Shown: positions 24,449 to 38,623 of the stretch, one piece after another
Layout of the letters: the number at the start of each line of letters is the position of its first letter
Position numbering within the stretch: position 1 is the first letter of the stretch
Assembly: GCA_003993805.1 (NCBI GenBank)
Contig: RSEF01000004.1
Coordinates: forward strand, 8,353,713 to 8,417,712
Reading direction: 5' to 3'
Length of the DNA stretch: 64,000 bases
DNA from: Himantopus leucocephalus
Lineage: Eukaryota > Chordata > Aves > Charadriiformes > Recurvirostridae
Notes under the pieces: model-generated
Told to the model about the DNA's origin: nothing
The model's input: the letters and a program-made list of their open reading frames with translations, nothing else
Database searches by the model: none
Program-made: the position numbers and the translations under genes

Positions 24449-27400
24449 TTACCCATTAACTGATGTTAACACAATTTCTATTTCTAACATGTGCAACTAG
24501 ATTTCTCATTAAAAACTGGAGTATTTTCTCATATTTTACTTTAAAATATTAAAAAAATGTTTTAGTTAAGTAATTTGATCTAAGGATGCATGTAAAAATC
24601 AATATTACAAAATGAATTAATGTAGCTTTTACTTTCATAGCTTGTTCCGTGATAGTGGTGTAGTTTCTGTGCGCTGCTGGAGCATGATGTAAGACTTCTG
24701 TCCAAGGAACGGTTAACACTATCATCACATCCTATGACAAGTCTGTGCGTTCCAAAACATGGTGATTTTGCTACACCTGCCTAATACTGTTTCAGTAGCC
24801 TCTATTCTGAATTTTCATACTAACAGTTTTCTGCTTCATTTTTATTGGGATGTCATAAACAAGGGATAAACTGTGAGTTTGTACCTCTATCAGCGTGTTT
24901 TCATGCGCAGCAGAGGTATAGGTTGAGTATGCGCTTGAGATATTCCATTTTTTCAGCTTTCTCCTGCTATAAGAGTTAAAATAGCTGTACTCCAATTCTA
25001 AGCTTGAACTTCCTGTTAAAAAAAAGGAAAAGTAACTGCTAGGAAGAAGAACTAACTTACTGGATGTCAGAGGTCCCTTGATGGTGCTAAACTTTAATGG
25101 AGGATGAGCTGCCTCTATTTTTCCATGCTGAGATGCCTACCTATTTTGTCTGCTCAGACTGACAGGTCTGAAAATGAATGATTTTTCCTCAGTCATGATG
25201 GATACCATTTCTAGACATATTGTAGCATAATGGACAAATAACTTCTCTTAAAGACTTGTCATATAATTTGAAGGAAAAAAAATTGTACCCATGAGAAAGA
25301 CATTTCTATCTATATCCTCAGGGAATAATGAGACCTTAGAGCAGAGTCTAAGGCTAAGAGTTGGTTCAAAATACTATGGTGTGATGTGCCCTTATCTTCT
25401 TTTATAGATAAGACAGGCAGACTGTTTCTTGCACAGAAAATCAAAGAGCAGGCTGTAAAATCATCGGAAATAAAAAATGACAACTGAAATCTCTCCTTTC
25501 CTTTGAAAAATAATTCTTCCAGAAATTCTTTTTTTTTTTTTCCCTCCCCCTATTCCCTGGTGACACCCACTTACCTAAACTGTAGTGATCATAGCTGAAT
25601 CCTGAATGCTTCAACTGAATATGGAAAATATAAACCTTCATATTTAATTCCAAATATTTGTGGTGTTAGTGAGCCCCCTTGAAAAAAACCCCAACCACTT
25701 GCTGGTTAACAATAAGAACGCAGAACTGGAAATCACTAAGTCCCCTACACTCCCAAGCATATTGGAGAGATGTTCAGGACAAAGAGAGCTTTGCAATTTG
25801 GTATATTGATCTATTCCCTTCCCTCAAGCGCTTATAAGCCCCCTGAGGTTGTCTTGGAAGCAGCTAGTACATATGTTGTGACCCTTAGTTAGCATGAAGA
25901 GCTTGTGAAGCAGAAGGTGGTGGGAGGTCTGAGACTGCTGCGATACATGGTCAGAGAGTGATTTACTTGTATGTTTGTATAATCTCATTTGTACAATGTT
26001 GTTGTTGTCCCCTGGGGAGGAGGCCACTGCTATCCAGAACCCCTCTTCTTCCCCTGCCCCCTAACGGACCTGTCCCTTATGGACCTTCCCCATAGGTGAG
26101 GAATGTGCATTCATATTGCAGTCAGCCTACAGCTGACGGGTCGTAACCTCATGCCTGCACAAAGCATCAGCGACCCTGACAGACAGGCTGGGAGATGGTT
26201 CATTGAGCTGGAGAAGATGGCCTATAAACCTGTAACAACATTCCAGGTTGAGGAGGAGCCAGCTCCAGGGCTTCATGTGGGAACTGTGCAGCTGTGACAA
26301 AGAAGTGTTCTCCTAGGAGAAGACATGGAGCTGAAGGGGTTATGTGTGGAATAACTAGCAGCAAAGTCATGATTGCGTTTGAGAGATGTGTTCACCTTAG
26401 CTCAGAGGACATCATCACCGCTGGGTAAAGGAGCAGTACCTTTAATCTCCTTCAACCCATAGCTGATTAGTTTCCTATCAACACAGGAGGTCAGATGGTT
26501 GTTGTAGAACTTTCTATGTTGGTATCAAAAGCTTTTTTCCCTCCTCAGGTCATAAAGTGAATCAGTGCCTAAGAGGAAGAGCTGATTGATGAATATGCAT
26601 ATCTTGGTAAAGGTGCTCACAATGGGCTCTGAGCGGCTATTCTTTTTCCAGCTCTTCTCATCTATAGTAAAGGATCTTTCATATTTGCTGATAGGCCTGC
26701 TGGGGGAAGATGTCAGAGGCTGTTACTGTGGGATGACTGGGATGTGTCCAAAATGCCACAGTCCTTAATATTTCGATGCTTTCCATAGAGAAGAGGACAG
26801 CTTAGCAGATAGTTTAGAGAAGGCTAAAAATAGACTCAGGGAAGATGTGATGTAACAAAAAAATACTAAAAAAAATAAAGAAGATTGGCATCTGTCAAAT
26901 ATCATTAAGTACATCAAATATTCATCGTAACAAAGGATGTAATTTATTTTAAATATGAATAGTAATACACATGGAAAACATTATACTATAAAACATGTAA
27001 TCAGTATTTGGGTACGTGACGCTTGTGCATGACAATCCATCATTTTACCTGTTTGCTTCACAGATTTCTGTGTGAAGCTGATTAATTGGTTTTTGTTTCA
27101 GAATTGTTTATTACTACAGCCTCATCTTTTTGAGACTATAGATAGATTGCTGTTTGACATCCGTCATTCATTGGAAGTGAATCACCTTCTGTGGGCAATG
27201 AAACAGAGAGGTATCTGCAGCTGGGTGAAGTGTCCAGGGTGACTTGGCTCTGCGGATCTATATAGACTGGCACGAAGTTGTATTTTTTTTATTTGGCAAG
27301 GACATTGTGTTATCCGTACCAAAAAAGTCAACTAAAATTCCAGAAAGACATTTTAAAATTTGAAAAGAAACATACATAAAGGTGGTGTTTGGGTTTGGTT

Positions 27401-30400
27401 TTTTTTTATTTTAAAATAACATTTCATCAAGAAGCTGCCTAAAACTATATAGCAGATTTTAAGGTATACAGCTAAAAACAAAGTTTCATTTGACTCAAAA
27501 CAACATCTGTTGTTTGTTCTAAGCAAATTAGAAAATTGACCCAGAATTGAATAAAAACTGTAGTTTCTCACCAAGCCAAAAACTAATAACATTTTTTTCC
27601 ACAGATCTAGTGAAGTACTTCTTAACATTATATGTTAAAATATCTGAGTTGTATGTGAAAGCATATTACAAAATCCCTATCGCCATTTATGAGGGAAAAA
27701 TACTGTTTGCAGCCTCTAACCACTTCATATATGTCATTTCTCTGGAGGAAATATGATTTTTATTTACTGGAAAAGTGTCTCTGATGAACAGACTGTAATT
27801 AAAATACATTAGTCTGTTTTGGTTTATATATAGACCAGACTTACAGGATGGACCTGTTTCTTGTATAGAAGTTATGAGTGGTCCTATCACAGAATACTGT
27901 AGTCTGTGTTTGATTTGACTCACAAACTTTTACACCTTTTCACGGAGGGGGGAAAAAAAAAAGGAAAAAAGGAATAAAATCATAGCTTTTGCTTACCTCA
28001 CTATTTGGGCAAAATACCTCTTCATTTGGATGAGCCTCTTGCCTGGTAGGAAAAAGGAATTGTGAGTGAATTATATACAGCATCTTCCTGCCAAGAACCA
28101 TGGTTACCTAGGATGTACAAATACTTGAATGCCTAAATTTTTCTAGAGTATGTTTTCTGCTGTGTTAACTGAGATGCAGAAAAGGTAAGGCCAGAATTTT
28201 CAAATTTTGCTGCCTAATTGGAGAAAATTCAACTGTGGCTGGGTACCTGGAGTATTGCAAGTGCATGCTAATAGTGGAATTCAAGTACTTCATTTAAAGG
28301 CTATTTGAAGGCTTATAAAACTTAGTGCTAAGTGTCTTTAGAAAGGAATACACTGAGAATTAAAGCTCCTAAATTTCAGCTTTTATTGTTGCTTCTTAAA
28401 TTACAGTGGAATTGCAGTCCACAAATTAAATACTTGACCACGACCCTCATTAAAAGTCAATATTTATGGAAATTGCTGCATTCAGGGATCTGAGAAACTG
28501 AAGCATTTCTCTATACACAGAAAAGGCAATGACTGTTTCTATGGCATACAGAGCAATATTTTAATAACACCACTGAGGCAAAGTACCTCAATTATAACTT
28601 CAGTGTCTTACAGTGAACTGTTTGTAAATCTCTGAAAAATATTTTAATTTTCTTCTTTTTTCATCATAATGCTGGAAAAGACATTCTTACAAATATAAAC
28701 ATAAGTACTAAGCTTAAATAAATCTGTTTATACAATAAATTCTTCTGAGCTTCTAGTAGCTAAAATGAGTTAACAAAAATGCAAACCAATTCTGATGGAG
28801 GACAAAAAACCAACTGACCGTGGTTGCTCTGGTAACAAATTGCCTTTCTCTGTGTGTGTGTAGGCATGCATGAATATGAGACGGATATCTGTATATAGCT
28901 CATAGCTAGTTGCATATTTGTACGTGTCCATTTACGTGTGCATCATTCCCTCAGATTCCTTCATATGTTGTATTACTCATGGATCTATCTTTTTTTTCCT
29001 TTAAATTTCATTAATCATCCTTGTAAATGGAATACTTCCCTTGAGTGACATTTTTATGTTAAAATTATATTATATTTGATTTGAAAAGCAACCTAATTAA
29101 GGTAGGCTTCCTGTAAGCTATTTAAGTCTCACCTCCCTGTGGAATCATGGAACATTTAGAAAAATAATGAATTACATCTTATATAATCTTTATTGCTACT
29201 TTTTAGAATGAATAATATATTCCGTTTGGGTTGAAATAACATATCCCTAAGGTACAATTCGTTTCCACAAATTAGATTGGTCCCTCACATACAAGATTAT
29301 TAAGCATGAAGAAGAAAGTTACTTGGTTCTGTGTGCCCCCTAGGAATGGTACTTCTTCCTTCACATCTAAGCTTTAAATGGAGCCTGATTCAAGGCAGAT
29401 CTGGTAAACAGTTAAAAGAATGATGCGGTTGCTTGGGCTCACATATTAACCTTGCTTTTTAAAATTTTCCTCCTTTTTTGTTTTGAATACATGATTGATA
29501 CGTACAGCTCAAAGTGAAACACAAAGAACAGAGATCTTACTGTGATTCTCTGTTTTTATAGGTTCTGGGTGTAGTTTTAAGTTCTCTTTCTAGCTTTACC
29601 CATCTTTTTGTTGATTAAAAAAGCTCAGTGTGATTCACACTGATTGTCAAAGAAGGGTTGAGTTATTATTTCTAGACAAAAATGTGATTCTACCAGTAGC
29701 ATGAAATGGGGTGAAACATGTTCAACACAGAGTTACCATTAAATAATTTATGAGTCTGATAGTTCCTCTGGAAAAGGCTTGAATAACAAGTTGTGTGATG
29801 AATCATGGAAAATTATTTGCAAATGATGGAACAAAAAGATTGCCTCAGATAGTCATGTGGCTCATGTGGTTCTCAGTGTGTTCTCTTTATAATTGCATTA
29901 AATAATCATTTGGCTTTTTGCATGAAGGTAGAAGTATATATTTGTTCCAAGTCCCTTTAATACGTTGAGAAAAACAAATACTACTGCTCTGAGCTAAAAA
30001 CCCCACTCCAAGTTACATTTTAAAACACAGCTGTATTTAGTGTTTATACTAAATAAGGAAATTAGTAAAATCAAAATTAGATCATGCAGTATTTCCTGTC
30101 ATATATGCTGATTCTATAAAAGGATATTAGCTGAAGTAGTGAAAAGACAATACAGTTATTTTTAAGTGGGCTGGTAACTATATCTAAAAGCCCTGTTGAA
30201 TTGAAACTTAAGTAGTTTTGAAAGGAAAATTAATATGAAAATAATGCTTCTTTAACTTTCTATTTTTCTGAGAATTTTCCACATTTCTTATTATTAAATG
30301 TCTATTTAAACTAGTTTCCCCAATTTATATTAGCTTGTATTCTGCTAGTATCTGAACTGAATTCAGGTACTGACTTGAATATCATCTATTCATCCAATCT

Positions 30401-33400
30401 GTTCAGTGCTGTAAGTAGGTTGTCCCAGTCTGTTTTTCACCAACATCAAAAATGCATGTATTTTAGCTCTTAGATAAGTTTCTACTCTTATAGTTAAGAT
30501 TATCCAAATGAGTGCTTCATACAATGTCATAATGATCAGAATATCAGACGTCCCGGGAAGTTCCAACTGTTCTTGTCAGTGGTAACATTTGGACAAACCT
30601 GATGCAGAGGATGGCTAGAATTTTAAACTGCGTTTTCATCTAGCCATGCTTACATCTAGCTTAAATGAGACAACTGGTAAGAGCTGGGAAGATCTATCAT
30701 ATGTAGAATCTTTTATTGTTGCTGCTATCTAAGCTAGGAGGAGGAGTTTTTAGGAGGTTAATGAGGTAAAGCTACTGCTATAAGCTCATTAGAATTTTTA
30801 GCATCTTTACAGATCAATAGTAATAGACACTCGTATTAGTCTTGGATTTTTTTTTTTCTTGTCTTATTTTCTTGGAAAAAATTGTGTTTGTATAAGGGAA
30901 GGTATGAACTTACTAAACTTTCTTCAAATAAAGGATATTCTTATGGTTAGAGAGCTAAAATGAATTGGGAGGCCAAGGCTCAACTGCTCGCTCCTTTATC
31001 TGCACTGTAGACCTCAGAAGAGTCAGCTGGAAGGTGCAGGTAGGGGTTTCTCTCACAAAGGTGAAGATGTCAGGAGGTCAGTCTCCCAGAGCTGCCCAGG
31101 GAAAGAGATGGACTTCTCTAGTTAGTGTTTTGGAGAAGAAAACTTACAGTAGTATCACAGTTCTTCAACTGAAAAATAGTAGAAATGGAAAGGGGAGATA
31201 AAAAAGGTGAGAAATACGCTTTTGGGGAAAAGTGTCTCGCATTGTCCTGTACATGGATACTATGACTTGTACATCAAGGAATCATGTATGCGTTCCATGG
31301 TAGATAAAAGCATTTTTACCCAGTGGTCAGACCCTAGGTATTTGCCTATTTAATGCAGTAATATATTAAACTCAGCCTGTAGTATGTGTGCAGACATATA
31401 GAGCAACAGGATGAATTACACCTCTCTTATTTCTGTGCTTGAACACGGATTTGCTCCTCCTTTGCTTTTTCTTTGAGGTGGCAAGTTGATAGCTTTTTAC
31501 CATAACTGAAGGTCTGTTTCATTTGATGGTGAACAGCAGATTTTGATTTAAGAAAAACTCAATGTGTGAAACAGTGAATCACCCCCAGGAAATTGCTGCT
31601 ATTCAACCCAGCCACAGCTGGAACTAATTTCAGGTACCTCAGGTGTGCAAGGGAGGTGGGGCATTGGGCATTGCTGGTGTGGGGGGAGGTTGTCTGTAGT
31701 GGTCTTCATGGTTCCCTCGGGCCCAGGGCTCCAAGGAAACCTCTCCAGGTGCAGTAGAACTGCAGTGTCATCGACATGCATCGACATCGACTGCATGAAG
31801 CATGTTCTGAAATGTTGTAACAAGGCTGTTGTGAACTCTATACAGAGTTCTGAATCAGTGAGAAGCAGAAAGTACCTCAGCGACAGAATACAGGTATTTA
31901 TTGCTATGTTTCCAGCCAGATGTTTTTTCATGTGCTGCAAGTGGGTGAAATATGAAAGCTTTGTGCATTGTTAACATAAATTTGTCCTTTAAGAGATAGC
32001 ATCAGGTCCTAGTGCCTCTCCTCTAAATTCTTCTGTGTCTGATGTAGTTTGCTACAGCATTCCAGCCCTAATGCTACTGGAGATTACTCTGCTCCGGGTG
32101 AGACAGGTGAGGTCCCCTGCCACGTCGACCAGTTGGGGAGTAGGTCCAGAACTCAGTGTCCAAAGCAGGAATCCTGAATGCTTGGTACTTGTTGGTTAAC
32201 ATGCAGAAGTTCACCCCTCTCTCTCTGTTTGCCTGGATTCCTTAAGAAGGCTGTTGGTATAGTCTTACTGGTTTGTTTGGATTTTCATGACTTGGATTTT
32301 GCTTCCAGAGAGACTCTGCAAAGTCATCTTGTGTGGAATTTTTCTGGTTTAGGTTATGGGGCTATGAGTTAGGCAAGGAGACTTCTTCCTGAACTTCTTG
32401 TGATGTTATAAAGTGTTTTGTAGTTTTTGTTTATTGTTTAATTCCTTGGTCTCATAATGTTTTCCTTGTCCAGGATGACTCGTTTATGGCAGGTGCCTAT
32501 TTTTCATTATCACTAACTGTGAATGCAACTTGTGTACTGCTTGCGTCATGCCAAAGTCTCTTTGTGGTGTCCCCACAGGTCTGGGAAAGTGAGATGTGCA
32601 AAGACAACACCCTGGGCACTGTTCAAGAAATATTATTGTGTGTTGAATATAAATATAATTTATTTGTCAAAGAAGATATAGAAAAAGAGAAGGAGTGGGG
32701 AAATGGAGAACATAGAGATATTTTAAAAAAGGCGAATGTGGTTTTGGTCCCTGGATCCTAACTCTTTGAAAACACAAAAAAAAACCCCAAACCCAAAATG
32801 AGATCCACAATGCTGATTCTGCATACTAGCTCGCTCTGATTTCTCTGTCTGAGTTCTGGTTGGTGTTTGAATCGAAGACTAGAAGTATCAGATTTTCTCA
32901 CCATTCAGGAAATGCCAATAAGATCATAGGACGCTTATGAGAATTGAGCAGGCAAGAGAGTTACCTGGAATAATGTTTATTCAAGTAGATACTATATGTA
33001 TTAAAGCTTTCTGAAGTTTCTCTTTTGGCTTGTGTAATGACTTAATCTAATGCTGCTGCTATTTCAGTTGTGGTCTCCTTTGAACAGATGTTAATGGTTG
33101 TGCTTTTTAATATAAACCTAAAGTGCCAGGGAGACTCTGAATTTCATCTTGTGTCTGAAATAGTTTATGAATTTTTCCCAGTAAATCCTGTTTCCACTGA
33201 GGCCAGTGGAACTCTTCCATTGGCTTCAATGGCATGACATTTTTTCCACTTAATCTGTGCAGGTGACAAATAGACCGCAGTGTGTACATCATATGACGCT
33301 TTTCCAAAGTCATCAGAATGTCTGTGAATCATCATATGCGGAATTTCATGCACTCTTTCATACCTTGGCCTTCTAGGAACTTGAATTAATGCTCACAGAC

Positions 33401-35254
33401 TCAGCAATGAAAAAAAAATAGTCACCTGCTATAGTGAATATTTGTTATCTGACCCCCTTTCTGCACTGAATGTATAGAAATTCCAGGGTGCTGTTCCAGT
33501 ATGCATGACAGCTACAAATCTAAGGCTTGCTTTTTTCCTTCCTTAATGAGATCCACAAATAATAAAGGTAGCTGATTATTTTAAATCAGTATTCTAGAGG
33601 GGGAAAAAAAATCCTTCAGAAATTGTTTTCAGTTAATAATATCCTTTTTATTTGTCTTAAAGAACAGATTTAACAGTACACTTACGATAAACAGTATCTT
33701 TTATTTGAAAACTTGGAACTTTTGTATTTTGGAGGAGTCCTATTCACTTCTGCTTCTACAACTTACTAATAACAAAATGGGGAAAGAATTCTCGATTTTT
33801 TTGGAGCTCTCAAATTTTCAAAATATTCCAGAGCAGGAACAAAAATTAAATGCAAAATATATGTATTACAGAAAAGTAGACCCAGGGTCCAATTCTTTCT
33901 GTTGTATTCTGTGCATGTGCCAACTACACTGAAATAACTTGTATTGATTTCCTGATGTATTCAAGATGCATTCATTCTTCATCTTTACTCTGTCATTCAG
34001 TTTTAGATGTTAAATGCCATTACTGCTTGGTTTGGGGGGTCGGGGGTTTGTTTTGTTGACATTTTTAAACTTTTTTTCTCTTTTTTCTTTTAATCACATC
34101 CACTGCTATGCAATAATAGTTTCCAAGGGAAGCAGGCTCTAACCTCTTCAAGGGGAGAGGTAATAGAATGGTAGTAAAAACCAAAGTCCTAAGTAAGGAC
34201 GTGTTTAGAAATCTGAGAAACCCTTTCAAAGGAAATCATATACATATTAAGAAGGAAAACTTTATCTTAGAGAAAATCCTCTGCTTCACACTTCACCAGG
34301 TAATACTTGAAAACCCCTGGTTATTAAAAAGGATGCATCACACAAACTCTGTCGTTAGCGTGAACGTACTTGAGCTCCTGTTTACTGCCACTTGAAGCGA
34401 CTTGCTGTACTTGACTCTCTGTAACGTTTTATATGTCACCCTTCCTCCCTGCTTTCCTTTCCATTCCTGTCCTTAATGATGTCTTCAAGAAACCTGATAG
34501 ATCAATGTGAAGGCTTCTTCCTGTTATTTTTATCCACGTGTCTCAAACACTCCTTTCCCACATAGTGTGAGCTTGTCCTGCTCATTGTCATAGAAGCCCA
34601 ATAGCCCTTTATACTTCAGGGATGTATCTGGCCTTAAAAACTCATTCTGCCCATTCAGTCCAGGTTATGCATAACATGCAGAACAGTTGATGTAGCACAG
34701 TAACTTCTTAGGTAGTAGCCCAAATCTGTTCCAATTCCATCTAGGTAATGTTTCCTGGCTTTATCACTAGCGCAATATTCAAAATTCAGCCAAGCCGTAT
34801 GTTGTTGCTGCAGATAGTATTTTGCATGAAATGTAATGTGTGAACCTACTCAATAACAATGTCTCACTAAGATGAATAAATGCCAAAGGCTGGCTTTTAT
34901 TGCAGTCAGTGTGGTGGCTGGGGTGATAGGTTGTTTTTCTTCCCTTCTGAATGATGTCCGGGATTCCACTAGCTTTGTATTTTAATGACAGTGCCTAATG
35001 GCCTAATGCTTTTCTTCTAGTCAGTAAATATACTGAACAAATTGCGTAGAGCAACAAGGGATATATTGGTTAAAACATGGGATCACCTCCAGAAATGACT
35101 TGGAGTTAAATGGCAAAATATCTATGACTGTGTCTGAAGCCCTAGAAAAAGATTAACTTTTGCTCCTTTTTTGTGTGAAAGGAAGTATGCTATTGGTGGA
35201 GTTAGGTGCTTACTAGTCGTTTTGCTTATTTGCCCACTTCATATTTAAAAGTGA
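24449..35254. other. AT-rich noncoding DNA, no gene seen
   Basis: No gene was recognised. Moderately GC-richer patches occur at about 26000-26320 and 30965-31150, and overlapping ORFs of about 110 codons on opposite strands at 31599-31974. None shows a domain, and the plus-strand 31645 frame starts with GTG rather than ATG. A palindrome-rich patch sits at 33192-33232. Part of this block may be ancient, decayed repeats. Confidence 0.5.
33192..33232. repeat. Short palindromic patch, possible ancient amniote repeat
   Basis: Two adjacent small fold-backs are visible: TTCCACT (33192-33198) with AGTGGAA (33205-33211), and CCATTG (33217-33222) with CAATGG (33227-33232). The wording around 'CCATTGGCTTCAATGG' resembles old palindromic repeats common in reptile and bird genomes. 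Family assignment is not possible by eye. Confidence 0.35.
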
Positions 35255-35560
35255 GTGATAATGTTCAAATCAGTTTGTAAAGCAAAAGCTTCAAGTCGGA
35301 AGTGCACAGTAGGAAAGTCTGTTTGCTTTGCAAGGCACTTTGTATTTTCTTTGTTATCAAGCAGCAGGAATACTGCAAAGCAAACACAGAGTGAGCAACA
35401 CAAACCCATAAAGACTTGTCTTTGTTATTATAAGGACAGTAATTGGACCAACAGTTGTGCGATAATCTCCTCCTGTGGCAATAAACAGCCTCATTTATCA
35501 TTAACTTAACAGTTTAAAAATTATGCTGACTAAATCAAAATATGCAAATTGATGTTATAG
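35255..35560. promoter_or_regulatory. Candidate conserved noncoding element with SOX and octamer words
   Basis: The segment contains CTTTGTTAT twice (35349-35357 and 35420-35428), a SOX-type word, and an exact octamer ATGCAAAT (35542-35549). A TTTATCATTAA word lies between. The segment is free of simple repeats. SOX and POU sites often occur together in vertebrate developmental enhancers. Binding and conservation are inferred, not shown. ORFs of about 80 codons on both strands here look incidental. Confidence 0.22.
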
Positions 35561-36415
35561 CTAAATAAAGAAAGTTTGGCAAAAATCAGTTGGTGCTGAA
35601 TGTTCATGTGATTTCTACAATCGTCACATGAATTATCACTCTGATATGCAATACTATAACCCTATAAATGAGTTCACCAAGATTTATAGCAAACCTAATC
35701 TGTGTTCCGCTTGTAATTCATAAAGAGGAACAATCACATTGGCTCTGTCTGAGAATGAGAAATCTGCATGTGCAAATTTCCACTGACTTTGCCTTTTAAA
35801 GTTTATTACTCCCTTTTGTGTATTCTTTGTGCCTGTAATATTAAGCTGTAGGAGGATAAAATTTAGCAAAAAGAATATTTAAACTAGAGCTGTGCTATCT
35901 GTTTTGTTTGAAGGGTGTTTCTGAGTGAAAGAAAATAAGGAAAAAACACACAGACTTGGAATTTAATGGCTATACTTACTATACTGAAAATCAGTATAGA
36001 TTCCAACCCCAAATCTGTGTAATGCCTATAGTTCCTACATGGCATATTATATAAAGACGTAAAAGGCGGTCTCTACTCTTCTTTTATTTTAGAAGCAAAT
36101 TGTACCATATAAATTGCATAACAAGCTGCCTAGATGAATGTTCCAGGCTCTGCTAGGTCTGTAAATAAATGGCGTGTTTCTAGAAAATATGCAAGGTGCT
36201 GCTGTTGCTTTTCTTATGTAATGCTCTGAGTGGTGCAAGGAAATTTGTTCCTAACAGAGTGCTTGAATACCTGAAGCAGAGTTAGTGCTTGAAAACCATG
36301 TTACGTTCTATAAAGTTGTTTCAAATACCATCACTTTTAGTCTAAATGAATCTAAATCAAGTTATACTTAATGTATACTGAGATTCTATTTACTTGATTT
36401 CTTCTCCACTGCGAA

Positions 36416-36433
36416 AAGGTCTTGCAAGACCTT
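36416..36433. repeat. 18-bp perfect palindrome
   Basis: AAGGTCTTGCAAGACCTT equals its own reverse complement. It lies in unique DNA with no gene nearby. A palindrome of this length is expected by chance roughly once per few hundred kilobases in random sequence, so it is only mildly notable. Confidence 0.7.
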
Positions 36434-36852
36434 GAATATATTCTACCACCTTGTGGAGAGACAATAATGTCACGTTCTGTCAATTTTAGAAACAGATAAA
36501 TTGGTAGTAATGTGTTGGATAATTTCACAAGAGTTGAACAGCAACTGTAACTAGACCTATTTGCAAAAAAAGTCTAATCTTGTGCTTTTGAAAAAGTTGG
36601 GTTTGAAATCTGCAACTTCACAGAATCCTGTTGTGAAGCTGTTAGGTTTTTGGAATTATTATTACGGTTGGAAAGAAAACTGCCACATTTCATATCATGA
36701 TTTGCTTGAAAGAACATATATATAATTCAGAATCTAGAATATGAATGTGCTCAAAAAAGCCCATGTGATTGCAGGAGTTCCTATGCATGGAGATGTGAGA
36801 GAAGGAGATTTTTTTTTTAAGTGGTAAAAAAGAATCATGTAGTGCTTCTTCC

Positions 36853-36905
36853 ACTTAAAGGTTGAGATACGGTCCGATNACTTAAAGGTTGAGATACGGT
36901 GCGAT
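36853..36905 (+). repeat. 26-bp duplication across one N (assembly join)
   Basis: Copies at 36853-36878 and 36880-36905 differ at one base and are separated by a single N at 36879. This is best explained as overlapping contig ends not merged. Confidence 0.85.
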
Positions 36906-38623
36906 CAGCTTTATGAGAGACAAGACTATGGACCATCTGTCAAGGCACAGCTTTCTTTAATATGTCATGTATGCGCTAAGGAGAAATAATGCCCAAATGG
37001 TTATTTTATTGATCCGTCTGATGCCCAACCTGTCTCTGGGTGACTGCTGAGGTTCCCTGCTTTCAGACTCTTCTTTTCTGTAGATAGCGCTAACATGAAG
37101 ATTGAGCTGGCATTTTTCAGTTTATAACAGGTATGGCACTGTTTTCTTCTTTAGCTGTCTACTTATGTATTGGACATATTTTTAATTTTATTNAACCAGG
37201 ACAATTAGATAGCTGACTACTCTGTAGCTGCTGGAATATACTAAAGCAGCACAAAGGAACACTTCTTATTCAATAACACATTTCAGAATTCACCTGCAAG
37301 TTGTTCCCACATCAGAAATTTCAACAGCTAAACCTGTCACTAACACCACTAAGACCAAGGTCTAGACTGGCAGTGGGTATTTTTGCCATGAAGTTCACCT
37401 ATTCATCATTACTATGTTATTTTCATTTTTCGTTAATGCCAGCCTTATGATGTTTCCAGAATTCCAGTTTCGTATACACAGCTCTCAGATGTGAACTTCA
37501 CCAACAGCTTGTCCGAATGGCACGTGCAGTAAATCAGAAGTAGACAGGCCCAGCTATAGTTCCAGTACCAAGCCATCAGAGGAGATGTCAGAGTAGGGCT
37601 TTCAGTCACGCACACAAAGATTTACGTCACATCAGGACTTTTCAGATAGGCTTTAGACACAGTTGTGACTTTTGCTTCAGCTTTCCTTTTGGTATTTTCC
37701 TATTCACGCAACGGTGACTGAAAGTATTCTTTTTGTCAGAGCTTATGATTCAAATGTGTCATTTTGTAGGGTGTAAACAACTATAGCTGGAAAGGTGCCA
37801 ATTTCACAGTAAGTCTTTTACAAGACATTCGAGGACTGAAATAGCTGGAAATGGTTATAATTAGTAATTCGTGAAAAAAATTGTGATTTAAGGGCAGAAC
37901 CTATGGAAACATTAGAAAAAATATATCAAAACCTAGGGATCTAAAAAATGGGAAACAAATTGCAACATCACTAGAAAAGTAAGAGATAGATTCAAGGACT
38001 CAATTTTTCTAAAATCACTCTAGACATATTTACGGAGTGTTACATTCAGTGTCATAAAGCTTCCAGCACCCACAGAAGGAGAGGTAATAACTTATGATGT
38101 ACTGGTGACTTGTAGACTTCATGTCATACTGCCATTCCTACCCATCCTGTTGATTTATTCCAAAATAGCCATCAGAACTGATGTTTTTTCCTGCAGTGGT
38201 CCAGCTTGCGTACCCAAACTCTTGTACCAAGGCCAGTTAATCCTTCAAGAGATTATTCCCTTCTTGACTACATTAAAATATACTGAGTATGAGGGAAACC
38301 TGAACTATAAAGTTATGTTGCGTGTTCCTGACAAGGTTTCTCTGCAGATGTCCTAATTTCCAGGATGATCTCTTCATACGTAAAGCAAAGGCCACCTCTG
38401 AGTGCAGAATGTAAGTTCAGGCAGGCTGTAAATCGTTTCTGCCTCCACAGTAGGTGACATCTTACTGTCCTTTTAGGAAGGACACTGAAACCACTGCAAG
38501 AAAGGAATCAGAGTCTTTATCTGACATTAATGCTACAGGAACAGGTGTGATAGCTGACATAGAATTGGATAATGCAAAAAGTGCCAAACTGGCCCACAGA
38601 GCAAGTAAGTGTACCCTAAAGTA

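Larger units (their letters stand above)
35561..38623. other. AT-rich noncoding DNA with an assembly join
   Basis: No gene was recognised. It contains an 18-bp perfect palindrome (36416-36433), a one-N join with 26-bp flanking copies (36853-36905), and a lone N at 37193 without flanking duplication. A frame at 38454-38900 runs through the gap and is not supported as a gene. Confidence 0.5.

Noticed and set aside
31599..31974. Overlapping ORFs of about 110 codons on both strands
   Set aside because: The plus-strand frame starts with GTG, the two overlap on opposite strands, and neither shows a domain or splice context.
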